A model generated the notes under the pieces. It made no database searches, was not told the origin of the DNA, and worked only from the letters and a program-made list of their open reading frames with translations. A stretch of 64,000 nucleotides of DNA from Streptomyces sp. NBC_01197. Lineage in GTDB: Bacteria > Actinomycetota > Actinomycetes > Streptomycetales > Streptomycetaceae. Below are positions 17,119 to 26,540 of this stretch, in pieces; within the stretch, counting starts at the first letter, position 1, and each line of letters starts with the position of its first letter. The DNA lies in NCBI RefSeq assembly GCF_036010505.1, contig NZ_CP108570.1, positions 16,465 through 80,464 of the forward strand. Direction: 5' to 3'. The translations under genes were made by a program, and so were the position numbers.

Positions 17119-17167
17119 ACCGGCCTGTTGGTCGTGTCCCTGAATCCTTGGAACGGAGCTTTTCGGC

Positions 17168-17662
17168 ATGTCTTCTTCCCCGCGCTCATGGAGTCGGGCG
17201 GGTGCAGCACTGCGCGCTTGGCGGACCCGGCAGTGGACTGTGGCGGGCCTCGGTGCCCTGGCCACAGCGGTCGTGGTCGGCGCACCCACCGACGTGGTGC
17301 CCAATCCGCTGTTTGGCCGGTCGGTACCCGTGCAGTGGTGGAACTACCCGGCCCTGGTCGTCACGGCCGTACTGGCCGGCATCGTCCTGAGCACCTATGT
17401 GCGCCGGCCCTCTGTTCCTTCGGCGCCCAAGACCCGCGACGGCGGCCGTCTGGGAGCGGCTGGTGGCGTGCTGTCCTTCTTCGCCGTCGGCTGCCCGGTC
17501 TGCAACAAGCTCGTTCTTGTGCTTCTTGGAGCTTCCGGAGCCTTGAGTTACTGGGCTCCTCTGCAGCCGCTGCTTGCCCTCGTGTCGGCGGGGCTGCTGG
17601 CGGAAGCCGCACTGCGCCGCCTGTCCTTGCAGACCGCTTGCCCGGTCACGGCTTCTGCCTGA
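17168..17662 (+). CDS. Four-helix membrane protein with CPVC motif
   Basis: 164 residues. Hydrophobic segments lie at about 24-42, 60-78, 97-120 and 128-148. The third begins FFAVGCPVCNKLVLVLLG, placing a CxxC pair at the membrane surface. Such a motif beside DsbA and CcdA genes suggests a thiol/disulfide or sulfur-relay role, or transport as in Mer-type proteins; neither is proven. Start ATG 17168 follows GGAACGGAG. Confidence 0.7.
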   Translation: MSSSPRSWSRAGAALRAWRTRQWTVAGLGALATAVVVGAPTDVVPNPLFGRSVPVQWWNYPALVVTAVLAGIVLSTYVRRPSVPSAPKTRDGGRLGAAGGVLSFFAVGCPVCNKLVLVLLGASGALSYWAPLQPLLALVSAGLLAEAALRRLSLQTACPVTASA

Positions 17663-17708
17663 TCTGCGGCCCGGTTCTGCCCCTTCTCCCTCATGTCTGA
17701 GGTGTTCC

Positions 17709-18458
17709 ATGACTGCATCCACACCGTCTTCTTCCCGCCGCGCCCGCAGGCGCACCATCGCGGCCGCGGCGGTCCTCGCCGCGGCCGCGGTGACCGGAGC
17801 TTTCGCCCTTACGCTGGACGGCTCCGAAAACCACAACGAGGCCGCGGGCCAGTCCGCGGTTGTCACCGAGTCCGCCGCCCCGGCGCCCGCCGACGAGAGC
17901 CTGCTCGCCCTTGCCCGCCGCGATCCCTCCGACGCCCTGGCCGTCGGGCGGGCGGACGCCCCGGTGGTGCTGATCGAGTACTCCGACTTCCAGTGCCCGT
18001 TCTGCGGCCAGTTCGCCCGCAAGACCGAGCCCGAACTGCTGCGCTCGTACGTGGACAAGGGCATCCTGCGTATCGAATGGCGCAACTTCCCCGTCTTCGG
18101 CGAGGAGTCCGAGCAGGCCGCGCTGGCCGGCTGGGCAGCCGGGCAGCAGAAAAAGTTCTGGGAGTTCCACGACGTCGCCTACAGCAAGCCGCGTGAACGC
18201 AACGCCGGTGAGTTCAGCGCCGAGAATCTCATCGCCATGGCCCGTGAGGCCAAAATCACCGACATCGAGCGGTTCCGGGCGGACATGGCATCCGACAAGG
18301 CCCGAAGCGCCGTGCAGAGGGACCAGGAGGAGGGCTACAACCTCGGTGTGACCAGCACTCCGGCGTTTTTGATCAACGGCCGGCCGATCCTGGGGGCTCA
18401 GCCCACGGCCACCTTCAAGGAAGCCGTCGAGGCCGCGGCGAAGGCGGCCGGGCGATGA
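17709..18458 (+). CDS. DsbA-like exported thiol-disulfide oxidoreductase
   Basis: 249 residues. An N-terminal signal or anchor (RRRTIAAAAVLAAAAVTGAFAL, about 13-34) is followed by a linker and a DsbA/thioredoxin-fold domain. The domain has the active site FQCPFCGQF (about 95-102) and the cis-Pro segment GVTSTPAFLINGRPI. It would oxidise, isomerise or reduce extracytoplasmic thiols. The stop overlaps the ccdA start (ATGA), so the two are made together and CcdA probably keeps it reduced. Confidence 0.9.
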   Translation: MTASTPSSSRRARRRTIAAAAVLAAAAVTGAFALTLDGSENHNEAAGQSAVVTESAAPAPADESLLALARRDPSDALAVGRADAPVVLIEYSDFQCPFCGQFARKTEPELLRSYVDKGILRIEWRNFPVFGEESEQAALAGWAAGQQKKFWEFHDVAYSKPRERNAGEFSAENLIAMAREAKITDIERFRADMASDKARSAVQRDQEEGYNLGVTSTPAFLINGRPILGAQPTATFKEAVEAAAKAAGR

Positions 18459-19321
18459 GCGAGGCCGGACTGGCAGTTGCCTTCCTCGGCGGTCTGCTGG
18501 CTCTGCTCAGTCCGTGCAGCGCACTGCTGCTGCCGGCCTTCTTCGCCTACTCCTTCACCAGCCGCACCCGGCTGATGGCGCGCACCGGCCTGTTCTACCT
18601 GGGCCTGTGCACGACACTCGTGCCGCTCGGCGTGGCCGGCTCGTTCGCCAGCCGCCTCTTCTACGGCCATCGGGACACCCTGGTGACAGCGGGCGGATGG
18701 ACGGTCATCGCCCTGGGCGTGGCCCAGATCGCCGGAGTGGGCTTCGGTTCGCGCCGGATGGCGCAGGCCGCGGGCGGGCGCCGTTCGGGCTCGGCACTGT
18801 CGGTGTTCGCGCTGGGCGCGGTGTACGGGCTGGCGGGTTTCTGTGCGGGGCCGATCCTCGGCTCCATCCTGACCGTGGCGGCCCTGGACGGTGACCCCCT
18901 GCACGGCGGGGAGCTCCTGGCCGTCTACGCCCTGGGGATGGCGGTGCCGATGTTCGTGCTGGCGTTGTTGTGGGATCGCTTCGATCTGGGCCGCAAGCGC
19001 TGGCTGCGGGGCAGGGTCTTCCGGGTGGGGCCGGTGGCCCTGCACAGCACCTCGCTGGTCGGCGGCGCGCTGTTCATCGCGCTCGGCGTGGCCTTCCTGG
19101 CCTTCGACGGCACGTCCGCGCTGCCGTCGGTGTTGAGCACCGACGCCGAGTTCGCCCTGGAAGAGCGGTTGTCCGACCTCGGCGCGGCGGTGTCGGACCG
19201 GCTGGTGCTGTTGGTCCTGGCCGCAGTGGCGGCGCTGGCCGCACTGCTGGTGCTGCTCCGGCCGGTGAGAAGGCCAGATCCGCAGCCGTCGCCGGAAGAG
19301 GAGCCGGCTGTGCACGGGTAA
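18455..19321 (+). CDS. ccdA: CcdA-type thiol electron transporter
   Basis: 288 residues, six to seven hydrophobic segments, with the conserved SPCSALLLPAFF in the first helix and FCAGPILGSIL in the fourth. These carry the two membrane Cys that move electrons from cytoplasmic thioredoxin outward. It is longer than minimal CcdA (about 190-240) because of the C-terminal third. It ends the rightward run of four cargo genes, and a terminator shared with the convergent rhodanese operon follows. Confidence 0.88.
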   Translation: MSEAGLAVAFLGGLLALLSPCSALLLPAFFAYSFTSRTRLMARTGLFYLGLCTTLVPLGVAGSFASRLFYGHRDTLVTAGGWTVIALGVAQIAGVGFGSRRMAQAAGGRRSGSALSVFALGAVYGLAGFCAGPILGSILTVAALDGDPLHGGELLAVYALGMAVPMFVLALLWDRFDLGRKRWLRGRVFRVGPVALHSTSLVGGALFIALGVAFLAFDGTSALPSVLSTDAEFALEERLSDLGAAVSDRLVLLVLAAVAALAALLVLLRPVRRPDPQPSPEEEPAVHG

Positions 19322-19360
19322 CGGGCCTTTGGCCTTGTGCCCTGGCATGCGAAAGAGGGA

Positions 19361-19382
19361 AGGGATCCGGCTCCGGATCCCT
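19361..19382. terminator. Bidirectional terminator between ccdA and the rhodanese gene
   Basis: AGGGATCCGG-CT-CCGGATCCCT, a 10-bp perfect stem followed by CCCCCCTTTT on the + strand, between two convergent genes. Confidence 0.85.
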
Positions 19383-19401
19383 CCCCCCCTTTTCGTGTGG
19401 T

Positions 19402-19977
19402 TCAGCGGTTGCGCAGTGCGGCCAGCGTGTTGTCGAGGTCGGCGGCGCGGGGACGGTTGTGGGGGAGCTTGGCGAGCATGGCGGCCATGCCGCAGGTGTT
19501 GGTCAGGGCGGAGAAGACCAGACCGCCCGCGATGCCGGCGGAAATGAGCTGGAAGGCGGGGTGGATGACGAGTCCGAGCAGCAGGCCGAGCAGCACGATC
19601 GCTCCTGCGGTGAGCCTCACTTGCCGCTCCATGCCCCAGGTGGCACGGGAGGCGCCCTGGGGGCGGTGGAGCTCGTGGCCGTCGGCCGCCCAGGCGCCGG
19701 TGCCTCCCGACAGGGTCGCGGCGGTGATGCCGTTCTCCGCGAGGATCTTGCAGGCGTTCTCGGAGCGGGCGCCTGAGGCGCAGACGACCAGGACGTCGCC
19801 GCGGTCGGTGGCGTGCCGGATGTCGGGCAGCGCGCGCTGGATCTGGTCGAGGGGGATGTTGAGCGCGCCGGGGAGGTGACCGCCGGCGTATTCGCCCGGG
19901 GTGCGCACGTCGATGACGGTCAGTTCCTGCAGGCGGGTGCGCGCCTCGTCGGTGGCGAGGGCCGTGGGAGTGGTCAT
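19402..19977 (-). CDS. Rhodanese fused to DUF2892 membrane domain (YgaP-like)
   Basis: 191 residues. Rhodanese domain about 8-110 with active Cys in VVCASGARS, followed by two hydrophobic helices (LTAGAIVLLGLLLGLVIHPAF and GIAGGLVFSALTNTCGMAAMLAKLP), the YgaP/DUF2892 arrangement. It transfers sulfane sulfur at the inner face of the membrane. The ATG at 19977 follows AAGGA; the frame is open upstream but leads into the csoR remnant. A truncated copy of its start is at 16051-16125. No operator copy is seen in front of it. Confidence 0.9.
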   Translation of the reverse strand: MTTPTALATDEARTRLQELTVIDVRTPGEYAGGHLPGALNIPLDQIQRALPDIRHATDRGDVLVVCASGARSENACKILAENGITAATLSGGTGAWAADGHELHRPQGASRATWGMERQVRLTAGAIVLLGLLLGLVIHPAFQLISAGIAGGLVFSALTNTCGMAAMLAKLPHNRPRAADLDNTLAALRNR

Positions 19978-20060
19978 GGCAGATGTCCTTACGGTTCGAA
20001 AGTTGTGGTGGGACCTGAGCTGACGGGGAGCCGGGCTGACGGCGGTCCTGAGGTGTGCGG

Positions 20061-20094
20061 CCGGCTGGAGAAGCTTTCCCGGTCCCTGGTCTGA
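20061..20094 (+). pseudogene. Remnant of the C-terminus of a csoR gene
   Basis: This short stretch encodes RLEKLSRSLV and a stop, matching the last codons of the intact csoR ([10 protein letters not shown]), including the following bases. It lies upstream of, and divergent to, the intact rhodanese gene. That mirrors the left copy, where csoR is intact and rhodanese truncated. Confidence 0.7.
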
Positions 20095-20114
20095 GCCGGT
20101 GGCGGCCCTCGTGG

Positions 20115-20858
20115 TCAGACGATCACGTCGATGAGCATGAAGGCCGCTACCGCGAGCAGGACACCGGCGAAGATCTTTTGAAGGGTGGTGCCGGAGATCT
20201 TCGTCGCGAGGCGTTTGCCGTCCCAGGCGCCGAGGATCGCGGCTCCGGTGAAGGGGCCGATGATCTCCCAGTGGAGCCCGCCGGTGGTGCCGGTGCGCGC
20301 GGCGAGCGCGGCCAGGGAGTTCACCGTGATGACGAGCAGGCTGGTGCCCACCGCCCGCCGCATGGTCAGTCCCAGGACGCCCGTCAGAGCGGGCACGGCG
20401 AGGAATCCCCCGCCGACCCCGAGAAAGCCCGTCACGGCGCCGAGTCCGGCACCGGCACCGGCCGCCTTGCCGGGACGGATCCGGTCCGGCGGCTCGGAGG
20501 CGGACGGACGCAGCATACGCAGGGCCGCCAGCGCGGCGATGACCGCGAACGCCGCCGTCAGTACCGCTTCGGGCAGGCGCCCGGCGACAGCGCCGGCAAG
20601 GAAGGCGGGGACGATGCCCGCCGCGGCGAACAGGGCCCCTGTCTTCCATGCCACGTTCCCGTCGCGGGTGTGGGCGTACAGGGCGGTGGCGGAGGTGGCG
20701 GTGACGATGATCAGACTGGCGGTGGTGGCGGCGGCCGGGGTGAAGCCGAGCAGGTAGATCAGCGCCGGTACGGCAAGGACGCTGCCACCGCCGCCGAGGG
20801 CTCCGAGGGCGAGACCGATGACGGCCCCGGCGATGAGGGCGAGAACGAGTACGGTCAC
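20115..20858 (-). CDS. TauE/SafE-family sulfite exporter-like permease
   Basis: 247 residues, seven to eight hydrophobic helices. The paired TauE motifs are visible: GALGGGGSVLAVPALIYLLG near the start and GFLGVGGGFLAVPALTGVLG in the middle. The family exports sulfite or small organosulfur anions, which fits removal of sulfite or thiosulfate made by the persulfide dioxygenase. The GTG at 20858 overlaps the preceding rhodanese stop (GTGA), so it is translationally coupled. Confidence 0.88.
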   Translation of the reverse strand: MTVLVLALIAGAVIGLALGALGGGGSVLAVPALIYLLGFTPAAATTASLIIVTATSATALYAHTRDGNVAWKTGALFAAAGIVPAFLAGAVAGRLPEAVLTAAFAVIAALAALRMLRPSASEPPDRIRPGKAAGAGAGLGAVTGFLGVGGGFLAVPALTGVLGLTMRRAVGTSLLVITVNSLAALAARTGTTGGLHWEIIGPFTGAAILGAWDGKRLATKISGTTLQKIFAGVLLAVAAFMLIDVIV

Positions 20859-21220
20859 GTGATCTGGCCGCTGTTCCCGCGTTCGTCGACGACCGGGTGC
20901 CCGGCGGCGGCCCACGCGTTCATGCCGCCCTCGACGTCCACCGCCTGCGCTCCGCGCTCGGTGAGGAGCTTCGCCGCCTGCTGGGAGCGGTGACCGCTGC
21001 GGCAGATCACCACCAGCGGCCGGCCCTCAGCTTCGGCGGGCAGGGTCGCGCCGGCGACCAGTTTCGTCAGCGGTACGTGGACGGCGCCCGGGGCGTGGCC
21101 CGCAGTCCATTCGGGCTTCTCACGGACGTCCAGCAGGACCGCGTCGGGCTGAGGACCGCTGGTACGGCTGCGTGCCTCGTCGACCGTGACGCGGGGCCCG
21201 TTTCGGCGAAAGAGGAACAT
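20855..21220 (-). CDS. Single-domain rhodanese
   Basis: 121 residues with the active-site loop CRSGHRS (about 73-79) and an NAWAAAGHPV end. It is a thiosulfate/persulfide sulfurtransferase. The ATG at 21220 follows AAGGAAG. It lies 36 bp after the dioxygenase gene and overlaps the TauE start, in one operon. A short basic N-terminus (MFLFRRNGPR) is not a clear signal. Confidence 0.9.
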   Translation of the reverse strand: MFLFRRNGPRVTVDEARSRTSGPQPDAVLLDVREKPEWTAGHAPGAVHVPLTKLVAGATLPAEAEGRPLVVICRSGHRSQQAAKLLTERGAQAVDVEGGMNAWAAAGHPVVDERGNSGQIT

Positions 21221-21256
21221 CACACGCTTCCTTCCTTGCGGGGGAACGGTCGGAAT

Positions 21257-22621
21257 TCAGCCGGAGGTCAGGGACAGCCCGGCATCCGCCGCAGCGTCGA
21301 AGCCGTCGTCGACGGCGACCACCTCGCGACCGGCGGCATCCAGCAGGGAGGCGGCGATCGCCGCGCGCATCCCGCCGGCGCAGTGCACCCACACCGTCCC
21401 GGGAGGTACTTCGCCGATGCGGCCGTGCAGCTCGTGGATCGGGATGTGGACCGAGCCGTCGATGTAACCGCCCGCGCGCTCGGAATCCCGGCGCACGTCC
21501 AGGACGACCACTCCGTCGCCGCGCTTGCGGACATCGGCGAGGTCGGCGAAGCGGGCTCGGGGGAAGGAGGCGAGCTGTTCGCCCTCACGGACCCAGTCGG
21601 CCGGGTCGCCGGTGGCGGCGGCGGCCGGGCGGTCGATGCCCACCCGCGCCAGCTCCCGCTGCGCGTCGGTGATCTGCTCCGGGGTGTCGGCGAGCAGGAT
21701 GACGGGCTTGCCCCACGGGATCAGCCAGGCCAGGTAGGTGGCGAGCTTGCCCTCGCCCTCGAAGTTGAACGAGCCGGCCACGTGTCCCTCGGCGAAGGCC
21801 ATGCGGCTGCGCAGGTCCACCACCCACTCACCCGCGGCCAGCCGGGAGGCGATCTCCTCGGCGTCCGCACGCCTGGGCGGGGTGAGGTCGACCGGCGCGG
21901 GGCCCGCGGCGTTGGCCGGGCCCATGTGCGCGTAGTAGGCGGGCACGTCCTCCAGCCCGGCGAGTATCTGGGTGACGAAGGTGTCCACGTCCAGGGTCAG
22001 CGCGTCGTTGGTCTCGCGCTCCTTGCCGATCGTGGTCGCGTCCCCCTCGGCCTGGGATGAGGAGCAGAAGCTGCCGAACCCGTGGGTGGGCAGTACCGGC
22101 ACCTCGTCGTCCAGCTCGTCGGCCAGCCGGTGGGCGGAGGCGTGCTGGGCGCGGGCCAGCTGCTCGGTCAGCCTCGGTTCGACCAGGTCGGGGCGGCCCA
22201 CGGTGCCGATCAGCAGGGAGCCGCCGGTGAACGCCGCCACCCCGCGGCCGCCCTCGGCAAGGGCGTAGGAGGTGTGGTGCGGGGTGTGCCCCGGGGTGGC
22301 GATCGCGCGCAGCACCAGGCCCTCGTCCACCGTCACCGTGTCGCCGTCGGCGACGGGGGTGCGGGCGAAGGCCACGTGCGCCCCGGCCGGCACCAGGTAG
22401 GAGGCGCCGGTGACGCGGGCCAGCTCCAGGCCGCCGGTGACGTAGTCGTTGTGCACATGGGTCTCGGCCACGAAAGCGATGCGCACCCCGCGGCGGGCCG
22501 CTGCGGCGATGACCTGGTCGATGTCGCGCGGCGGGTCGATGACCACCGCGGCACTGGGTCCGCCAGCCAGGTAACTGCGGTTGCCCAGGCCCTCGAACTC
22601 CAGGGTGTCAACGAAGAACAC
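21257..22621 (-). CDS. CstB-like persulfide dioxygenase with two rhodanese domains
   Basis: 454 residues. A metallo-beta-lactamase domain (about 1-240) has AETHVHNDYVTG for the iron site. A first rhodanese-like domain (about 255-350) has no Cys in its loop (ILLADTPE), and a second (about 365-450) has WVHCAGGMR. This matches CstB, in which the dioxygenase oxidises glutathione- or CoA-type persulfide and the active rhodanese moves the sulfur to give thiosulfate. The GTG at 22621 has AGGGAG upstream. It heads the operon with rhodanese and TauE, directly behind operator 2. Confidence 0.92.
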   Translation of the reverse strand: MFFVDTLEFEGLGNRSYLAGGPSAAVVIDPPRDIDQVIAAAARRGVRIAFVAETHVHNDYVTGGLELARVTGASYLVPAGAHVAFARTPVADGDTVTVDEGLVLRAIATPGHTPHHTSYALAEGGRGVAAFTGGSLLIGTVGRPDLVEPRLTEQLARAQHASAHRLADELDDEVPVLPTHGFGSFCSSSQAEGDATTIGKERETNDALTLDVDTFVTQILAGLEDVPAYYAHMGPANAAGPAPVDLTPPRRADAEEIASRLAAGEWVVDLRSRMAFAEGHVAGSFNFEGEGKLATYLAWLIPWGKPVILLADTPEQITDAQRELARVGIDRPAAAATGDPADWVREGEQLASFPRARFADLADVRKRGDGVVVLDVRRDSERAGGYIDGSVHIPIHELHGRIGEVPPGTVWVHCAGGMRAAIAASLLDAAGREVVAVDDGFDAAADAGLSLTSG

Positions 22622-22646
22622 GACTCACATCTCCCTCTCGAACGGT

Positions 22647-22662
22647 GTACCCCGGGGGGTAT
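22647..22662. promoter_or_regulatory. CsoR/CstR operator 2
   Basis: GTACCCCGGGGGGTAT, a TACCC-N4-GGGTA inverted repeat with the same spacing as operator 1. It is 26 bp upstream of the dioxygenase start. Confidence 0.8.
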
Positions 22663-22683
22663 CTGACGCTCACCATAACAGCT

Positions 22684-22699
22684 ATACCTGGGGGGGTAT
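22684..22699. promoter_or_regulatory. CsoR/CstR operator 3
   Basis: ATACCTGGGGGGGTAT: five of six left-arm bases match the ATACCC-N4-GGGTAT pattern. It lies in the spacer between the dioxygenase operon and the DUF302 gene. Confidence 0.72.
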
Positions 22700-22748
22700 T
22701 CCATGGGCGAGAACGCGCCCGTTCAAGGCATCGCCTGGCGCCTTTCGG

Positions 22749-22764
22749 GTACCCGGCGGGGTAT
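22749..22764. promoter_or_regulatory. CsoR/CstR operator 4
   Basis: GTACCCGGCGGGGTAT, again TACCC-N4-GGGTA, 38 bp upstream of the DUF302 start. Two close operators suggest strong repression of both directions. Confidence 0.78.
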
Positions 22765-22801
22765 AGAGGAATCAGCCGTTCCGCACTATCCGGGAGTACC
22801 C

Positions 22802-23194
22802 GTGCCCTACGACCGCACCGTCCGCCTCGACGCCGACTTCGACACCGCCGTCACCGCCGTACGCAACGCCCTGGCCGACCAGGGCTTCGGCATCCTCACC
22901 GAGATCGACGTCAAGGCCACCCTGAAAGCCAAGCTCGGCCACGGCATGGAGGACTACCTGATCCTCGGCGCCTGCAACCCGCCACTCGCCCACCAGGCCC
23001 TGGAAGCCGACCGCAGCATCGGCCTGCTCCTGCCCTGCAACGTCGTCGTACGCCGCGACGGCGACACCACGCTCGTCCAAGCCCTCGACCCCGGCACCAT
23101 GGTCACCCTCACCGGCCTCGACACCCTCAAGCCCGTCGCCGACGAAGCCACCGCCCGACTCGACGCCGCGCTCAGCGCCCTGGCCGCCACCTGA
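22802..23194 (+). CDS. DUF302 family protein
   Basis: 130 residues from GTG 22802 behind GGGAG. It matches DUF302: an N-terminal strand-helix (TVRLDADFDTAVTAVRNALADQGFGILTEIDV) and YLILGACNPPLAHQALEADRSIGLLLPCNVVVR. The fold is a small alpha/beta barrel often linked to heavy-metal or sulfur genes; its biochemical role is not established. Two Cys (GACN, LPCN) are retained. It is transcribed away from the dioxygenase operon from the same operator-rich spacer, so both should be induced together. Confidence 0.88.
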   Translation: MPYDRTVRLDADFDTAVTAVRNALADQGFGILTEIDVKATLKAKLGHGMEDYLILGACNPPLAHQALEADRSIGLLLPCNVVVRRDGDTTLVQALDPGTMVTLTGLDTLKPVADEATARLDAALSALAAT

Positions 23195-23245
23195 CCTCTC
23201 CCCCGTTCGGCATCTGGCCGACCCCGGCACGCCCCTGGTACATCT

Positions 23246-23277
23246 GCCGGCTTCCATCTGGTCGGCCGGAAGCCGGC
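23246..23277. terminator. Terminator between DUF302 and transposase B
   Basis: GCCGGCTTCC (23246-23255) pairs with GGAAGCCGGC (23268-23277). It separates two convergent genes. Confidence 0.75.
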
Positions 23278-23291
23278 CGGCCCGCGGGTTT

Positions 23292-26200
23292 TCAGGGTGC
23301 CGATCCGGCCGCCCCGGCCGCTGCCGACGGTGCGGTTTCCGCCTCGGGCGCGGTGCGGGGGCCGGGCACCGAGGCCGCCGCGGCGGCGGCGAGGTCGAGG
23401 TGGGAGTTCATGTCCAGCTCGAACCGGCCGTAGGGATTGACGTGGGTCCAGAACAGCGGCGACAGGGCCCGCCGGTCGGCGTCGGTGAGCCGCTTCTGCC
23501 ACTTCTCCTCGCTCAGGATGTCCTGAAGCAGCAGGGTGTTGACGTGCACCAGCGCGGACTGGAGCAGGTGCAGGGCGAGCATGGAGACCTCCTGGGACTC
23601 CTTGTCGGAGCCGGTCAGGTCGCCGTCCTTGCCGTAGAACAGGTCGTGGTTGGCACTGTTCCAGTTCTCCACGACCTGGAGCCCGTCGTTGATCTCGCGC
23701 CGCAGGTCCGCATCCGCGAGGTAGTCGCAGATGAACGCCGTGCGGACCGCGCGGCCCAGTTCCTCGATCGCCCGGTACGTGGGGTGCTTGGGCCCGCCAC
23801 GGGTGAAGCGGCGCAGGACCTGCTCGGCCTCGGCGGTGCCCAGCCGCAGGGCGGTGGTGTACTTCACGATCTGGTCGTACTGCTGGCGGATCAGGTCCCA
23901 GTCGATTGTCTTGGCCGACAGCACCGGCGCCAGGTGCGGCCACTTCTCGTCCTCTCCGGCCGTCGGCCGGTACAGCCGCGCGGACCCGACGTTCTTCAGC
24001 CTGGGCAGCAGGTTGAAGCCGAGCATGTGGGCGAAGGCGAACCCGACGATGGACGCGCCGTGCGTGTCGGTGTACTGCCGGTCGATCTCCACGTCCGTGC
24101 AGTGCCGCAGCACGCCCTCGATCATCGCGGCGACCTCGGAGGCCGAGCAGGACTTGAGCTGGCTGTAGACGCACAGCGACTTCTTCTCGACGTGCCAGTA
24201 GATCATCACCCCGGGGCCGCGGTAGCGCTGGTGCCACTCGGTCATGAAGTTGCTGGACCAGGAGCCGAACTTCTTGGAGTCGCTCGCGCAGGCGGTGCCC
24301 TCGCCCCACCACGCGGCGTCGCGGGCGGTGAAGGTGGAGTTGACCAGCCGCACCAGCGCGGAGCGCAGGTTGGCCCGGTTGACGAACAGGTGCCGCACCC
24401 GCCGCAGCACGGCCTCGCTCTCGCCGTGCTTGCCGGTGACCGCGACCCGCTTGATGCCCATGTTCGTCCCCAGGGCGAACAGCACCAGCAGCAGCCGGCG
24501 CCGCAGCACCGCCTTCGGTACCGCCTCGCGGGTGGCGACCGAGGTGAACTCGGACGTGAAGCCGGTGGCGAACTCCGCCTCCTTGAGGATGTCGATCAGG
24601 TCGATGGTGCCCCAGCGGCGTTCGATCTCCGCCTTCAGCGCGACGAGGTTCTCCGGCTCCTCCTGCTTGCCCAACGGCGAGACCTTGATCCACGGCTCGC
24701 CGTGCCGGCGCACGATCTCCACCCCGCCCGTGGTGCCCACCTCCAGCGCCGTGTCGAAGCGGGTCAGGGCCTCCCGCAGCCTCTTCTGAAGGGCCCCGAT
24801 GAACTTCTCCGGGTCCTGCGGCTGGCGGATCGCGTCGTAGTGCACATCGCGGTTGTCCTCGAAGTCCGGTGGCAGATCGTCCTCCGGGTTCTGCCACCGG
24901 TTCGCGCCCGGCACCCAGATCTCCCGCCGACGCAGCGCGTCCCGCAGCGCCACGAGCACGCACAGCTCGTACGGGATGCGCTCCACCCGGCCGCGCTCGT
25001 CCACCACCGCCTTGCGCCACTCCTCGCGCACCACCCCCGCCAGCGGGATCTTCTCCGCCTCGTCGAAGAACGCGCCCTCCTTGGCGATGGGCTGGTCCAG
25101 GTACCGCTTGAGCAGGTCAATGGCGTCCATCACCGGCCGGTAGGCGGTGTTGTTGCACTTCATCTCCAACGCGTTCAGCAGCGGCGAGAGCATCCGCCGC
25201 CAGTGGTTGGAGTACGACGAGCGCAGCACCGTCCGCACCCGGGCCCGGTAGCGGGCCTCGTTCGCCGCGGCCTCCGCCGCCAGGGCCTTCAGCGTGGACT
25301 CCCCGGCCACCGGATAGATCACCTTGCGGACCGTACCGCCCGGCTCGGCGACCGCCGCCTCCGCCAGCCGCAGCAAGATGCCCTCCTTGCCGCGGACCCG
25401 CTTCATCTCCTTGTTGAACTCGCCCTCGACCTTCTTCTCCGCCCGCGTGTTGATCTTCTGCACGAGCTGGATGAACAGCTCCACCAGCGAGTCGGTGATC
25501 TCCGTCTGGCGCACATGGCACAGCGCGGACAGCAGCGTGTAGCGCACCGGGCCGCCCGCCGCCCGCAGATCCGAGGGGTACTCCTTCGACGCCCGCGCCC
25601 GCCAGGCGGCCACCAGCTTCTCCGACACGTCCCCGAACAGCTCCGGCGGCAGCTCCAGCGCGCGCACCCGCTGGAGCTTGTTCACCTCCGCCAGAAGGCT
25701 GTCCAGCCCCAGCGCGCCCGGGTCGGCCTTCAACTCGGTGAAGAACGTGCCCCCGCCGCCCGTGCTTTCCTCGCTCGCGTCGGCGTCATCGGCGATCAGA
25801 TCATCCAGCCGCGACCGGGTCGCCGCGGACAGCCGGCCCACCGTGGCCGCGCAGAACCGTTCCTCGAAGGTGCTGACCGCCGACCCCACCAGGCGGGCGA
25901 TACGCCCCGGCGTCGGCGGCTCCAGCCTGTCCTTGCGGCAACGGGCCATTACGGCCTCCGCCAGCCGGTCCCTCGACAGCTCCACCCCGCACAGCTCCAC
26001 CGCCAGCCACTCGGCGTGCTGGGCCTGGTCCCCCTCCGTGCACTCGCGGAAGCCGAACGCGCCCCGGATCTCCACCCGGTGCCGCTTGATCGCCCGCCCC
26101 GCCCAGTCGTACGCGGCCCACTCCTCAGCGGGCACCTTCACCTGCTGGGCGACGTACGACACCGCCGGCGCCGGGATCTCCCCAGCGTCGTCCGGGAACC

Positions 26201-26342
26201 GGGCCTCCACCTCGAAGAACTTCAGCAACAGCGCGAACCCCAACCGGTTCGCCCCCGACTTGTTCCGCAGCCGGTCCTGATCCTCCTCCAGCAGCGTCCA
26301 GACCTCGATCAGGTCCTCCGGCTCCCACTCCTGGCGCACCAC
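23292..26342 (-). CDS. tnpA: Tn3-family transposase (transposon B)
   Basis: 1016 residues, in the Tn3 size range. The C-terminal catalytic domain shows Asp in ASDSKKFG (about 690), Asp in [19 protein letters not shown] (about 760) and Glu in [11 protein letters not shown] (about 862). The N-terminal part ([43 protein letters not shown]) is the usual DUF4158-like domain. It is clearly divergent from the transposase of transposon A. The start is GTG 26342, 110 bp from the right terminal repeat. No disruption is seen. The last residues are Ala/Pro-rich. Confidence 0.95.
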   Translation of the reverse strand: MVRQEWEPEDLIEVWTLLEEDQDRLRNKSGANRLGFALLLKFFEVEARFPDDAGEIPAPAVSYVAQQVKVPAEEWAAYDWAGRAIKRHRVEIRGAFGFRECTEGDQAQHAEWLAVELCGVELSRDRLAEAVMARCRKDRLEPPTPGRIARLVGSAVSTFEERFCAATVGRLSAATRSRLDDLIADDADASEESTGGGGTFFTELKADPGALGLDSLLAEVNKLQRVRALELPPELFGDVSEKLVAAWRARASKEYPSDLRAAGGPVRYTLLSALCHVRQTEITDSLVELFIQLVQKINTRAEKKVEGEFNKEMKRVRGKEGILLRLAEAAVAEPGGTVRKVIYPVAGESTLKALAAEAAANEARYRARVRTVLRSSYSNHWRRMLSPLLNALEMKCNNTAYRPVMDAIDLLKRYLDQPIAKEGAFFDEAEKIPLAGVVREEWRKAVVDERGRVERIPYELCVLVALRDALRRREIWVPGANRWQNPEDDLPPDFEDNRDVHYDAIRQPQDPEKFIGALQKRLREALTRFDTALEVGTTGGVEIVRRHGEPWIKVSPLGKQEEPENLVALKAEIERRWGTIDLIDILKEAEFATGFTSEFTSVATREAVPKAVLRRRLLLVLFALGTNMGIKRVAVTGKHGESEAVLRRVRHLFVNRANLRSALVRLVNSTFTARDAAWWGEGTACASDSKKFGSWSSNFMTEWHQRYRGPGVMIYWHVEKKSLCVYSQLKSCSASEVAAMIEGVLRHCTDVEIDRQYTDTHGASIVGFAFAHMLGFNLLPRLKNVGSARLYRPTAGEDEKWPHLAPVLSAKTIDWDLIRQQYDQIVKYTTALRLGTAEAEQVLRRFTRGGPKHPTYRAIEELGRAVRTAFICDYLADADLRREINDGLQVVENWNSANHDLFYGKDGDLTGSDKESQEVSMLALHLLQSALVHVNTLLLQDILSEEKWQKRLTDADRRALSPLFWTHVNPYGRFELDMNSHLDLAAAAAASVPGPRTAPEAETAPSAAAGAAGSAP

Positions 26343-26451
26343 GGGCTCCTTCTGGTCGTCATGACCGGACCAACGTCGCCGAGCACGGCCCCCGATGAGC
26401 CCAGAAGATCGAAAACGCTGACAAGCGCACCCCAGATCCGCTACAGAGAGC

Positions 26452-26489
26452 TACTTGTCACTTCGCGGCAGCTTCGGGAGAACAGGGCC
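26452..26489 (-). repeat. Right terminal inverted repeat of transposon B
   Basis: Exact complement of 14730-14767 over 38 bp, followed by the target duplication gcggc. Confidence 0.95.
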
Positions 26490-26540
26490 GCGGCGGCGTC
26501 ATCCCGCTCAGTTGCGCCCGGCTGGTCTGACCACCGGCTT

